Assembly (NCBI RefSeq): GCF_902499115.1
Contig: NZ_CABVPN010000036.1
Coordinates: forward strand, 7,230 to 71,229
DNA from: Burkholderia diffusa
Lineage (GTDB): Bacteria > Pseudomonadota > Gammaproteobacteria > Burkholderiales > Burkholderiaceae
DNA: 64,000 nt
Direction of reading: 5' to 3'
Positions 53,323-60,794 of the stretch are shown here, piece after piece. Positions within the stretch are counted from its first letter, which is position 1. The number at the start of each line of letters is the position of its first letter. Made by a program: the position numbers and the translations under genes. Below the pieces are notes generated by a model. That model had not been told where the DNA came from, ran no database searches, and saw only the letters and a program-made list of their open reading frames with translations.

Positions 53323-53706
53323 TCAATGCAGGTCTGGCTGTAGGTAGTGAACCCCGAATTGCTCCGCCAGTTGCACGAGCCGACGATCGCGCGTCCAGAG
53401 CTTAGTGCTCGGGGTCAGCAGCACCGACGCCAGCAGCGTGCAATCCACCGCACCGCATCCGCGCCCATACAGCCGTTCCCGCTCGATCCAGTCAGCTACC
53501 TCGCCTGGCGTCGCGAGGCGCGTTTGGCGCAATAGCGCGAGATATCCTAGGGTTCGGGCCCGCGGTTCGGGCGGCGTCCCGCACGTGAGCTCGAGCATCA
53601 CTAATGGATGCGTCAAGACATCATCGACGCGCAGCAGCTGGATAAGCGCCGGTAGCGGTCGCCGGAAATGCTCGACCCAGACGGACGTGTCGACCAGAAC
53701 ACTCAT
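53323..53706 (-). CDS. vapC: VapC-type PIN-domain ribonuclease toxin, antitoxin missing
   Basis: 127 residues with a complete PIN domain: first acidic residue in MSVLVDTSVWVEHFR, then LELTCGT (Glu), CGAVDCTLLAS (Asp) and KLWTRDRRL (Asp). VapC toxins cut initiator tRNA or rRNA. The usual vapB gene directly upstream is absent. Only a short stretch in another frame, ending QLTAAR with a TGA overlapping the toxin ATG, looks like the tail of a lost antitoxin. Beyond about 53760 unrelated sequence begins. Without antitoxin the gene is probably silent, or controlled by a VapB made elsewhere. Confidence 0.88.
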   Translation of the reverse strand: MSVLVDTSVWVEHFRRPLPALIQLLRVDDVLTHPLVMLELTCGTPPEPRARTLGYLALLRQTRLATPGEVADWIERERLYGRGCGAVDCTLLASVLLTPSTKLWTRDRRLVQLAEQFGVHYLQPDLH

Positions 53707-53888
53707 CGGGCGGCTGTGAGTTGCAGTCGTTGCGCCGGCGCCGTATGCGTCGGCCAAGACCGGGCTCGCAGACGGTATTTTCTTGCGACCCTATGTCATA
53801 CCCGGATTCAAATGTCTACCTTCCAGCTATTTAAAAATGTCCGGTTTCAAGGTGGGTTTTGCTACTTCTGTTTCCTCGTTTTTGACCG

Positions 53889-54349
53889 TTACGCAGTGTC
53901 GAAGGTCGGCGCTTGAACGGGCAGGGCGCTCACGGTTGTTTCACCAGCCTTTGCAGACCGACGGCCAGGTTTATTTGCCGGCTTGGCGGTTCGCCGACGT
54001 TGCGCCAGATTCACGATCACATGCTCGACGTCGGCCTGCGTGATCTCGCGTTGCTTCTTCTTGCCCGGTTCAGCCTCGTTTCGATTGGTTCGCGTCGAGT
54101 CGCCTCGATGTGTTCGAGACGGAGCTTTACCGATTCGACTGTTATCGCGTTGCGCCTGAAGGGCTTGCGCGACCTTCGGCGCCGGTAGGTCGAGCCGCAT
54201 CGACACGCCGAGCGCGATGAAGGTCTCGAGCAGCGCCTTGAATAGGTAGAGCCACGCGGCGGCGCCGGTGCGGGCCCAGTCGCCGAACGCGGCGGTCCAG
54301 GCCGACAACGGACTACCGGCGGGCGTGGAAGCGGGGAGGAGGCTGGCAT
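53889..54349 (-). pseudogene. FUSC-type inner-membrane efflux protein, N-terminal fragment with foreign tail
   Basis: PLSAWTAAFGDWARTGAAAW followed by LYLFKALLETFIALGVSMRL and DLPAPK is the N-terminus of fusaric-acid-resistance (FUSC/AaeB-like) transporters, where the first helices start. The Shine-Dalgarno GGAG and the ATG at 54349 are in another frame, so a frameshift lies near the start. After DLPAPK the membrane protein stops, and about 90 unrelated polar residues follow to a stop at 53889. The gene lost roughly 85 percent of its length. Confidence 0.65.
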
Positions 54350-54363
54350 GGCGTCGCTCCGTG

Positions 54364-54992
54364 TTACCGTGCAGCCGGTACGCCGGACGCACCGGCGGCC
54401 GTGACCTGCGCTGGTCGGGCGACCGCTGCCACAAGTTTCGCGCCCGACGCGGCGGCGCCCGCGGCGGATTCGTCGTGCGACGGTTGGCCGCCCGGCAGAC
54501 CGCCGCCCCGCGCTTCTGTGCCCGTCTCGACGCCGCCGCCGAGCGCGGCCATCAGCGGCGCGTGTGCGGCAAGGCGTTCCGCGTCGATGCGGGCCGCCGT
54601 CTCCTGCGCGCGCAGCAACTGCTGTTGCGCGACCGGCACGTTCACGTAATCGGTCAGCCCGCAGCGGAAGCCCTCGCGCGACAACCGGTAGCTGCGGTCG
54701 TTGGCGGCCACCGAGCGTGCGGCGTCCTTCTCTGCGTATCGAGCGAACGGATCCGCACGACCTGGTCGGCTATGTCCTTGAGCGCGCCGACGATCGTCTG
54801 GTTGTAGCGCTCGACCGCCTGGTCGTAGCCGGCATTCGCCGCACCGAGCTGCGCGTGCAGCCGGCCGCCTTCGAAGATCGGCAGCGACAGCGCGGGGCCG
54901 GCCGTCCAGCCGCCGTTCATCGCGCGCAGGAAGTCGGTGAACGGCGCCGTCACGCCGAAGCGAACCGTCATCGCTGACGAATTCGAAACCGC
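54364..54992 (-). pseudogene. NodT/OprM-type outer-membrane efflux factor, C-terminal fragment, frameshifted
   Basis: The first half reads MTVRFGVTAPFTDFLRAMNG, PALSLPIFEGGRLHAQLGAA and YNQTIVGALKDIADQVVRIR, the hallmark C-terminal repeat of RND/FUSC-type outer-membrane factors. Near 54735 the frame shifts, and the rest (KDAARSVAANDRSYRLSREG, then LLRAQETAARIDAERLAAHA) continues one frame over to the stop at 54364. The N-terminal two-thirds is missing. It stands just upstream of the FUSC fragment, so the two are the relics of one efflux operon. Confidence 0.8.
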
Positions 54993-54997
54993 AGATG

Positions 54998-55441
54998 TCA
55001 CGTACTTCCTGCCACTTGCGGGGTGCCCGGACCGTCAGCGTCGCGGCGCTCATGATGCCTTCTTGATCTGTGCGACTTTTTATTCTGCGGAAGACTCGGG
55101 TTCTTGGCAAGGCTGTCGAGTAACATCCGTATAATTTCGCGCTCATCTCTAAAGGAGTTATAGGGGCCTATTTTGTTTTGCAGGGCGATTGAAACCCAGC
55201 TGTCTAAAGAGAGGTTAGGGAAACGCTTGCACTCCGGTGGCAACGATGGAACCCATTGGCAGATTGCCTGATTGTTACGAGGCTCAGAATTAAATTTAAT
55301 TCCATACTCTTGGAGTTTCATGCACTCTTTGATGGCATCGGACGCCGATATGATATCGGGGCTGAATTCTAGAACGCGACACCATCGATTGAGATGAACG
55401 AGGATTGGCCTGCAGCAACGGTGGCAAGTCTCGGCATCCAC
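54998..55441 (-). CDS. hypothetical protein in low-GC patch
   Basis: 147 residues. The N-terminal part contains CHRCC and reads VLEFSPDIISASDAIKECMK, IKFNSEPRNNQAICQWVPSL and LSLDSWVSIALQNKIGPYNS, which looks like a real globular protein; the last ~30 residues are basic and probably run into neighbouring relic sequence. Base composition is clearly more AT-rich than the surroundings, suggesting recent transfer. No Shine-Dalgarno is evident before the ATG at 55441. Family not recognised. Confidence 0.45.
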   Translation of the reverse strand: MDAETCHRCCRPILVHLNRWCRVLEFSPDIISASDAIKECMKLQEYGIKFNSEPRNNQAICQWVPSLPPECKRFPNLSLDSWVSIALQNKIGPYNSFRDEREIIRMLLDSLAKNPSLPQNKKSHRSRRHHERRDADGPGTPQVAGST

Positions 55442-55635
55442 GTTACGGACGGCGTCGTGATATCCCGGCCAAACCCCTATCAGCGATCACCAGCCACCCA
55501 CCAGGCCCGGTGACAACACCCCCGGATCATGACTGCGACCGGGGGCGAGAATCATGCCGGGCCTGGCTGGCCAAAACCCCGATAATCGGGACGGAAGATA
55601 GTAACGGGGGCAATTTGGTGGTGATCAAAGTGACG

Positions 55636-55704
55636 GACCCCAATTTTAGCCAATTAAGCATAGCCCTGATAATAGGACTTATCACGGTTAAATTAATTGG
55701 GGTC
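55636..55704. repeat. REP/MITE-like multi-stem dyad
   Basis: Nested inverted repeats: GACCCCAATT (55636) with AATTGGGGTC (55695), CCAATTAA (55650) with TTAATTGG (55693), and an inner TGATAA / TTATCA. The whole 69-bp unit can fold as one AT-rich cruciform. It lies in a gene-free gap before the HU gene and resembles extragenic palindromic elements spread by single-strand transposases; no such transposase is in the window. Confidence 0.6.
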
Positions 55705-55955
55705 TGATTCCTGGGATGATCGTCTCCGTTTGGGCTACGCTGTCGGCAGTGGGCGGCGGTCGCAGGCCGACGACGCGTGCCCGATATCTGCAACAGCGGG
55801 CACCGGGTGTCGGCCAAGTCGCGAAGCGTGACGCGCAAGCTGGCTTCTGTATGACAGGCGATCACCGGCGGCAGACCGTATTGACTCTTCGGGGTTTGCG
55901 TGTCGGGCGTGGTGTGCGGTAGGGTTCGGCTTTGACTTGGTGAGCAGGAGGGTTC

Positions 55956-56234
55956 ATGAACAAGCAGGAACTCATCGACGTCGTTGCCGCAGGTGCCGGC
56001 GTCAGCAAGAGCGAAGCAAGTAAAACGGTCCAGGCGGCGTTGGACGTCATCACAGAGGCCGTGAGCCGTGGCGCGGCGGTGCAGCTCATCGGCTTCGGCA
56101 CGTTCTCGCGGGGGCAGCGCGCGGCGCGGACCGGTCGCAATCCGACGACGGGGGCTGAGATTGCGATCGCCGCAGCGAACACGGTGAAGTTCACTGCCGG
56201 CAAGGCCTTTAAGGATGTGGTGAACGCGTCGTGA
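55956..56234 (+). CDS. HU-family DNA-binding protein
   Basis: 92 residues with the complete HU fold: MNKQELIDVVAAGAGVSKSE at the start, VQLIGFGTFSRGQRAARTGR as the core, and the DNA-binding arm NPTTGAEIAIAAANTVKFTA GK. HU proteins bend DNA as dimers and shape the nucleoid. AGGAGGG precedes the ATG. The last bases overlap the GTG of the next gene (GTGA), coupling it to a DUF1016 nuclease. This is not the housekeeping hup context; a local accessory HU serving the nuclease is likely. Confidence 0.92.
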   Translation: MNKQELIDVVAAGAGVSKSEASKTVQAALDVITEAVSRGAAVQLIGFGTFSRGQRAARTGRNPTTGAEIAIAAANTVKFTAGKAFKDVVNAS

Positions 56235-57388
56235 CGCAGCAGGAGGTTGAACAAGCCACTTACGCGGGCCTGCACCGTGAGATTGCTGAGGTGGTCGCGT
56301 CCACCCGCGCGGCCGCGGCTCGCAGCGTGAACGCGTTGATGACTGCGACGTACTGGGAAATCGGGCGGCGGATCGTGCTGTTCGAGCAGGGTGGTGACGA
56401 AAGGGCGGCCTACGGCGAGGCTGTGATCCGGCGCTTGGGTGCAGACTTGTCGCAGCGGTTCGGCCGCGGCTTCGGGTGGCGCAACATTGCCCAGATGCGT
56501 GCTTTCTATCTGGCCTGGCCGGCCGATCGGATTGTGCAGACGCTGTCTGCACAATCCACCGCCCCCAAAATTGTCCCGACACCGTCTGCAAAATCGGCCA
56601 AGCGATTATCCGTTGCAGGGGCCGAGGCCACGCCGCTTGCACTCAGCACGGTCGCGCAGGCGTTTCCGTTGCCCTGGTCAGCCTATGTGCGCCTGCTTTC
56701 GGTGAAGGCGGCCGCTGCGCGCGATTTCTATGAAGCCGAGGCGCTGCGTGAAGGCTGGTCCGTGCGTCAACTCGACCGCCAGGTGAGCAGTCAGCTCTAC
56801 GAGCGACTGGCGTTGTCCCGCAACAAGGCGTCTCTGCTCGGAAAAGCCGCTGAACCGCAACCGGGAGAGTTACTCACACCTGAGGAGGCGATTCGCGATC
56901 CGTTCGTCCTGGAGTTCCTCGATATGAAGGACGAGTACTCGGAGTCGGATCTCGAGGCCGGCTTGATCCAGCATCTCGCCGACTTCCTGCTGGAGCTCGG
57001 CGATGATTTTGCTTTCATCGGTCGGCAGCGGCGCCTCCGGATCGATGACACCTGGTTCCGTGTCGACTTGGTGTTTTTTCACCGACGACTGCGATGTCTG
57101 CTCATTATTGACCTGAAGGTCGGGCGCTTCAGCTATGCCGACGCCGGACAGATGCACCTCTACCTCAATTACGCGCGCGAGCACTGGATGAAGCCCGGGG
57201 AAAATCCACCGGTGGGTCTCATCCTATGTGCCGAAAAAGGCGCCGCAGAGGCTCATTACGCGCTCGACAACTTACCGAACAAGGTTCTCGCGGCTGAATA
57301 TCAGACGGTATTGCCAGACGAAGCCACGTTCGCACGAGAGCTCGAGCGCACCCGAATTGAGCTGGAGCGGCGCGGGCGCGGCACATGA
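56231..57388 (+). CDS. PDDEXK nuclease domain protein (DUF1016, YhcG-like)
   Basis: 385 residues. N-terminal DUF1016 helical DNA-binding region (ALMTATYWEIGRRIVLFEQG, LSQRFGRGFGWRNIAQMRAF, LPWSAYVRLLSVK, YEAEALREGWSVRQLDRQVS), then the C-terminal PD-(D/E)XK nuclease fold (DPFVLEFLDMKDEYSESDLE, RVDLVFFHRRLRCLLIIDLK, which carries the Asp and D-x-K). Genes of this family sit in defence islands and restriction loci; the substrate is unproven. The GTG start overlaps the HU stop. The central segment around 103-135 (SAQSTAPKIVPTPSAKSAKR) is an insertion of low complexity not usual for the family. Confidence 0.92.
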   Translation: MTQQEVEQATYAGLHREIAEVVASTRAAAARSVNALMTATYWEIGRRIVLFEQGGDERAAYGEAVIRRLGADLSQRFGRGFGWRNIAQMRAFYLAWPADRIVQTLSAQSTAPKIVPTPSAKSAKRLSVAGAEATPLALSTVAQAFPLPWSAYVRLLSVKAAAARDFYEAEALREGWSVRQLDRQVSSQLYERLALSRNKASLLGKAAEPQPGELLTPEEAIRDPFVLEFLDMKDEYSESDLEAGLIQHLADFLLELGDDFAFIGRQRRLRIDDTWFRVDLVFFHRRLRCLLIIDLKVGRFSYADAGQMHLYLNYAREHWMKPGENPPVGLILCAEKGAAEAHYALDNLPNKVLAAEYQTVLPDEATFARELERTRIELERRGRGT

Positions 57389-57498
57389 GTTTGCGATACG
57401 AATCCGGTATGAAGGGAGCTTAGTTCCGCGGCAAGAATCTCCCGCGGATCCCGAATCCAATGTCATTTCGATCTCGAGTTGAACGCCGAGATCCATTT

Positions 57499-57918
57499 AT
57501 GCGAAAACACTCAACCTTGCGTCGTCGGCCGCTCACGAAGGCCCAGCTTCTACCCCTTCCGGCGGAACAGATACGGCGCCTTGCGCTCAAACACCATCTC
57601 GCTCTTGCCGCACTCTGTGAAGGCCGCGGCGATGTCGATGCCATCGTTACGTTGTCCAACGTGCTGGCTCTCGCCGTCTGTTTATCTGCTGACGAAGATG
57701 CGGAGCCGTGTCGTCGAGCGGGCAACGCGCTTGCTGAATGCATTGCACGCGCCGAGCATGGTGACCCGTGGACTTTGAACGACTCAGAGCGTACGGTGCT
57801 CAAGGCGTTGGTCCTTCTCCATGATGAGCAGCTTTCTGTTGTTCCAGTCCATCGCTACCTCGATGCGCTGGAGCAATTGCAGCGCACTAACGTACCGGAC
57901 GTTGATTTGGCAATTTAG
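57499..57918 (+). CDS. hypothetical protein of accessory-region type
   Basis: 139 residues from the ATG at 57499. Basic N-terminus (RKHSTLRRRPLTKAQLLPLP) followed by a helical body: IRRLALKHHLALAALCEGRG, VTLSNVLALAVCLSADED and LNDSERTVLKALVLLHDEQL. Proteins of this look occur in phage, ICE and plasmid regions of Burkholderia and Ralstonia; I cannot name a family or function. It lies 110 bases after the DUF1016 gene on the same strand. A convergent minus-strand frame overlaps its end and was not accepted. Confidence 0.6.
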   Translation: MRKHSTLRRRPLTKAQLLPLPAEQIRRLALKHHLALAALCEGRGDVDAIVTLSNVLALAVCLSADEDAEPCRRAGNALAECIARAEHGDPWTLNDSERTVLKALVLLHDEQLSVVPVHRYLDALEQLQRTNVPDVDLAI

Positions 57919-58036
57919 CAGGATGCGCGACCAGTCATCCCGCAAATGCTCTATAAGGTCCTCACAGACAGCCGGAGGAATCCACTGGGCAAAGCGACTT
58001 TCTAGATCAGGCGCATCGGAGTGCTTCCCCCAGCTG

Positions 58037-58058
58037 AAAGTTTCTACGTAGAAACTTT
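58037..58058. promoter_or_regulatory. perfect 22-bp palindrome, parS-like
   Basis: The centre GTTTCTACGTAGAAAC extends by AAA on the left and TTT on the right with perfect symmetry. Arms GTTTC/GAAAC and an ACGT centre recall ParB centromere sites. It could equally be the operator of a dimeric regulator. Confidence 0.55.
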
Positions 58059-58741
58059 TGCTATCTACGCAAGGAGGTTCGCCGGGCAGTGCTCGCTTGT
58101 GTCTCGGACCGCGCTCGGTTTGCCATGCGAAGGTGGCCGAGTCGTTGGCGGCAGAAGTGAAGGGGTCGATAGTAATGACTATGTTACCCTTCAGTTCGTG
58201 ACATCTTGCGAAAGCCTTACGCTCGCCGCTCACGCAACTAATTTTGTTGTTACCGGCGACCGCCGAGATCTGCTGCCGGCACCACGCTGGCGGCCCGCGT
58301 GCCCCGCCTTCCGCCGGAGCCCTGTCGGACGGTCTCCTGGCCGGAGTTTTGTGGCAAAACACGCCCGGCGTGACAAGACCCCTTATCTCGCGAGCCCTGG
58401 CCGCTGTCGGCACCTGCGAGCCTGCGGATCGTTCATTGCGACACAAAATTAGTTGAAATCGCGCAGTGGGTTACAACTTTAGTTGAAACGGGATTTGGCC
58501 TCTCAGCCTTGCGTGACAAGGGTTTACTGGAAATTGTGCATAGCACAATGGCCGTAACAACTTTAGGCAGTGTGAGCGCGGGAGGCTTCTGTATGCTTGG
58601 CGCGGGCGCCGAGGGCTTGGAGGTTCTTCCGATCCGGGTGGGACCGCCGGAGAGGCGGCTTTGTCTCAAACGGTGCTGAATCTCTATTGCAAGCACCTAC
58701 ATTTAGCGTGGCGAAAGGCGAGGGCATTGCCAGACAGATTG

Positions 58742-58774
58742 CTTAATTCTCTCCGCGGTGCGGAGAGAATTAAG
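58742..58774. repeat. 15-bp perfect inverted repeat with 3-base loop
   Basis: CTTAATTCTCTCCGC, GGT, and the exact complement GCGGAGAGAATTAAG. Strong enough to terminate in either direction, but no gene ends here on either strand. It may be a relic of a mobile-element end or of a small RNA. Confidence 0.6.
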
Positions 58775-58912
58775 GGTTTGAGCGCTCGGTGGTAGGTAGC
58801 CACCCACATATCGATTTGTCGTCGATCTCGACGCTGCAAAGATCAGAAGAGGGGCCTTCCGGATTTCCTTGTACCGCGCGCGCCTAGGCCGAGTCTGGTT
58901 TGCTTGTCGTAG

Positions 58913-58940
58913 AAAAAGATCACTAAGAGTGATCTTTTTT
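58913..58940 (+). promoter_or_regulatory. AbiE operator 1 / terminator-like inverted repeat
   Basis: AAAAAGATCACT, AAG, AGTGATCTTTTT: a 12-bp perfect inverted repeat followed by one more T. By itself it reads as an intrinsic terminator. Its core TCACT-3-AGTGA is repeated exactly around the abiEi start codon (58988-59014), centres 75 bp apart, so it is more likely, or also, the distal operator. Confidence 0.65.
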
Positions 58941-58963
58941 ATTCAAATTCAAACCACCCTGCC

Positions 58964-59014
58964 TTGGCAGAAGTTTCCGGAAGGTGTATTTTGTTCACTA
59001 TGAGTGAACAAAAT
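58964..59014 (+). promoter_or_regulatory. abiE promoter with operator 2 over the start codon
   Basis: TTGGCA at 58964-58969, 17 bases, then TATTTT at 58987-58992 make a good sigma-70 promoter. A 12-bp perfect inverted repeat, ATTTTGTTCACT and AGTGAACAAAAT, overlaps the -10 and is separated by exactly the ATG start codon. Transcription would begin at or next to the ATG, which implies a leaderless message that the antitoxin can block. Confidence 0.65.
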
Positions 59015-59821
59015 CCTGGAAAATTAAACCTGCTGCTAGCTGAGCTGGGTGATACGAGCTTGGTGTCGAGCCGCTGGCTGCGGGTTCGCGGCTACTCCAA
59101 TAGCCTCGTCGCACGCTACGTGAGCAGCGGTTGGCTGGTGTCGCCGGCGCGCGGCGTCTACATGCGCAAGAGTGGGCGCCTACAGTGGGAGGGCGTGGTT
59201 CGCAGCCTGCAGGTTGGGGAGGGCATGCCGCTGCACGTCGGAGGTCGTTTTGCACTCAGCCTGCAGGGGCACGAGCACTATCTACGTCTGGGCGATGCCG
59301 GCACGATCACCCTGTATGGGGCGGAGCGGCCACCCGCTTGGATTGGCAAACTGCCTCTGACGCAGTGTTTCGAGTATCTGGGGAAGGGGCCGTTCGATTG
59401 GCCACCCATGCCGTTCGAGGTGGAGACGTCCGCGACAATGCTGTCCGAACAGGGCCTGGCGTGGCATCAGGCCGCACCTGGTGCCGATGCCTTGGTTTGT
59501 TCCATGCCGGAGCGGGCTATGCTGGAGCTGTGCGATGACGCCTCAGATGCTGCCTTGATCTACGAGGTGGATGCGCTGATGCAGGCTATGACCACGCTGC
59601 GGCCGCAGCGGGTCGGCGTATTACTGCGCCATTGCCGAAGCATCAAAGCCAAGCGGCTGTTCCTGGCGTTGGCCGAACGCCATCGGCATGCGTGGCTACC
59701 GCACGTGCCGCGGGATGGTATCGATCTAGGTCGGGGAAAGCGCGCGCTGGTGCCTGGCGGTCGCTTGCATCCGGTCTACCAGATCACCTTGCCGGGAGAC
59801 CTCGATGAACACCTGGCTTGA
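59000..59821 (+). CDS. abiEi: AbiEi antitoxin / autoregulator
   Basis: 273 residues from the ATG at 59000. An N-terminal winged helix (LLAELGDTSLVSSRWLRVRG, NSLVARYVSSGWLVSPARGV) precedes the C-terminal antitoxin domain (GMPLHVGGRFALSLQGHEHY, and AMLELCDDASDAALIYEVDA). In the type IV AbiE system AbiEi binds inverted repeats in its own promoter and counters the AbiEii toxin. It overlaps abiEii by 17 bases. No ordinary Shine-Dalgarno is near the ATG; GGAAGG is about 16 bases away. That fits a leaderless transcript from the promoter above. Confidence 0.92.
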   Translation: MSEQNPGKLNLLLAELGDTSLVSSRWLRVRGYSNSLVARYVSSGWLVSPARGVYMRKSGRLQWEGVVRSLQVGEGMPLHVGGRFALSLQGHEHYLRLGDAGTITLYGAERPPAWIGKLPLTQCFEYLGKGPFDWPPMPFEVETSATMLSEQGLAWHQAAPGADALVCSMPERAMLELCDDASDAALIYEVDALMQAMTTLRPQRVGVLLRHCRSIKAKRLFLALAERHRHAWLPHVPRDGIDLGRGKRALVPGGRLHPVYQITLPGDLDEHLA

Positions 59822-60761
59822 TCACTGGGATCGGCGCTATACCGACCGCGTACGGCTGCTGGTCGAGATTCTGCCGGCGCTGGCGCAAGAGCCGCGCTTC
59901 GCGCTCAAAGGCGGTACGGCGATCAACCTATTCGAGCACGACCTGCCCCGGTTGTCTGTGGACATTGATCTGGCCTGGTTGCCGGTGCACGACTATGCCG
60001 AGGACGCAAGGCTCATCGCTGAAGCGCTTGGGCGGCTGGCTGATGTGCTGCGCGCCCGGCCTCTGCAACTGCAGGTGCAATTGTCGGCAGGCGAGGGCGC
60101 AGGCGTTACGCGGCTGGTGGCCAGTCGCGGTCGTGCGCGCGTGCAGATCGAGACGACGCCGGTGATGCGCGGCACGGTGCATCCCGCGCGGAACATGGTG
60201 GTGCGCCCGAGGGTCGAGGAGGCATTTGGCTTTGCTTCGGTGCAGGTGCTGCACTTCGCTGACCTTTATGGCGGCAAGCTGGCTGCGGCATTGTCGAGAC
60301 AGCATCCGCGCGACCTTTTCGATGTCGGCTTGTTGCTGGAAGACGAGCGGGCGGATCAGGCGCTCTGGCGGACCTTTCTCGTCTACCTGACCTGCAGCCC
60401 CAAGCCTGCGTGGGAAATGCTGGCGCCCCGCGTGCCTACGGATTTCGCCGCGACCTTCGAAGCGCACTTCAGGGGGATGACGGCAGAGCCTGTCGAAGCT
60501 CAGGTCCTGCTGGACATCCATGAGCGCCTGCTGGCGCATGTGGCCGGGTGGCTGGATGAGCCATCGTGCGCATTTCTGCGATCAGTGGAGGGTGAACGGC
60601 CGGACTTCGATCTGATCGGACTCCCGCACGCGGCCGGGTTGCCAGCCGTGCGACGCAAACTGCTCAACCTGGCCCAGCGCAGCGACGCCAAACGTGCGGC
60701 GGATCGGGGTCTGTTGGAAGAAACGCTGACGCGGATCGTCGGGGCTAGATCGTCACGTTGA
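59805..60761 (+). CDS. abiEii: AbiEii nucleotidyltransferase toxin
   Basis: 318 residues of the AbiEii/AbiGii family. DNA-polymerase-beta-type nucleotidyltransferase motifs are intact: motif I FALKGGTAINLFEH and the metal pair in LSVDIDLAW (Asp53, Asp55). The downstream family motifs are LHFADLYGGKLAAALSRQHP and RDLFDVGLLL. AbiEii and its relatives transfer nucleotides to tRNA and stop translation, giving phage abortive infection. The start lies inside the end of abiEi, so translation is coupled. The pair looks functional. It neighbours the relic of another defence gene. Confidence 0.93.
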   Translation: MNTWLDHWDRRYTDRVRLLVEILPALAQEPRFALKGGTAINLFEHDLPRLSVDIDLAWLPVHDYAEDARLIAEALGRLADVLRARPLQLQVQLSAGEGAGVTRLVASRGRARVQIETTPVMRGTVHPARNMVVRPRVEEAFGFASVQVLHFADLYGGKLAAALSRQHPRDLFDVGLLLEDERADQALWRTFLVYLTCSPKPAWEMLAPRVPTDFAATFEAHFRGMTAEPVEAQVLLDIHERLLAHVAGWLDEPSCAFLRSVEGERPDFDLIGLPHAAGLPAVRRKLLNLAQRSDAKRAADRGLLEETLTRIVGARSSR

Positions 60762-60794
60762 GACCAAAACGACGCGACCGCTTAAACCATATAA

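Larger units (their letters stand above)
57919..58912. other. gene-poor kilobase with palindromes
   Basis: No gene is firmly supported. A minus-strand frame (57784-58446) is open but has no recognisable family and spans the 22-bp palindrome. Other contents are the repeated TTAGTTGAAA (58450 and 58482 regions) and the long hairpin at 58742. The composition falls toward AT at the right side. Confidence 0.4.

Noticed and set aside
57784..58446. 220-residue minus-strand frame downstream of the accessory gene
   Set aside because: Overlaps the end of a better-supported gene, contains the 22-bp palindrome, has no family and a Pro/Arg-rich N-terminus.
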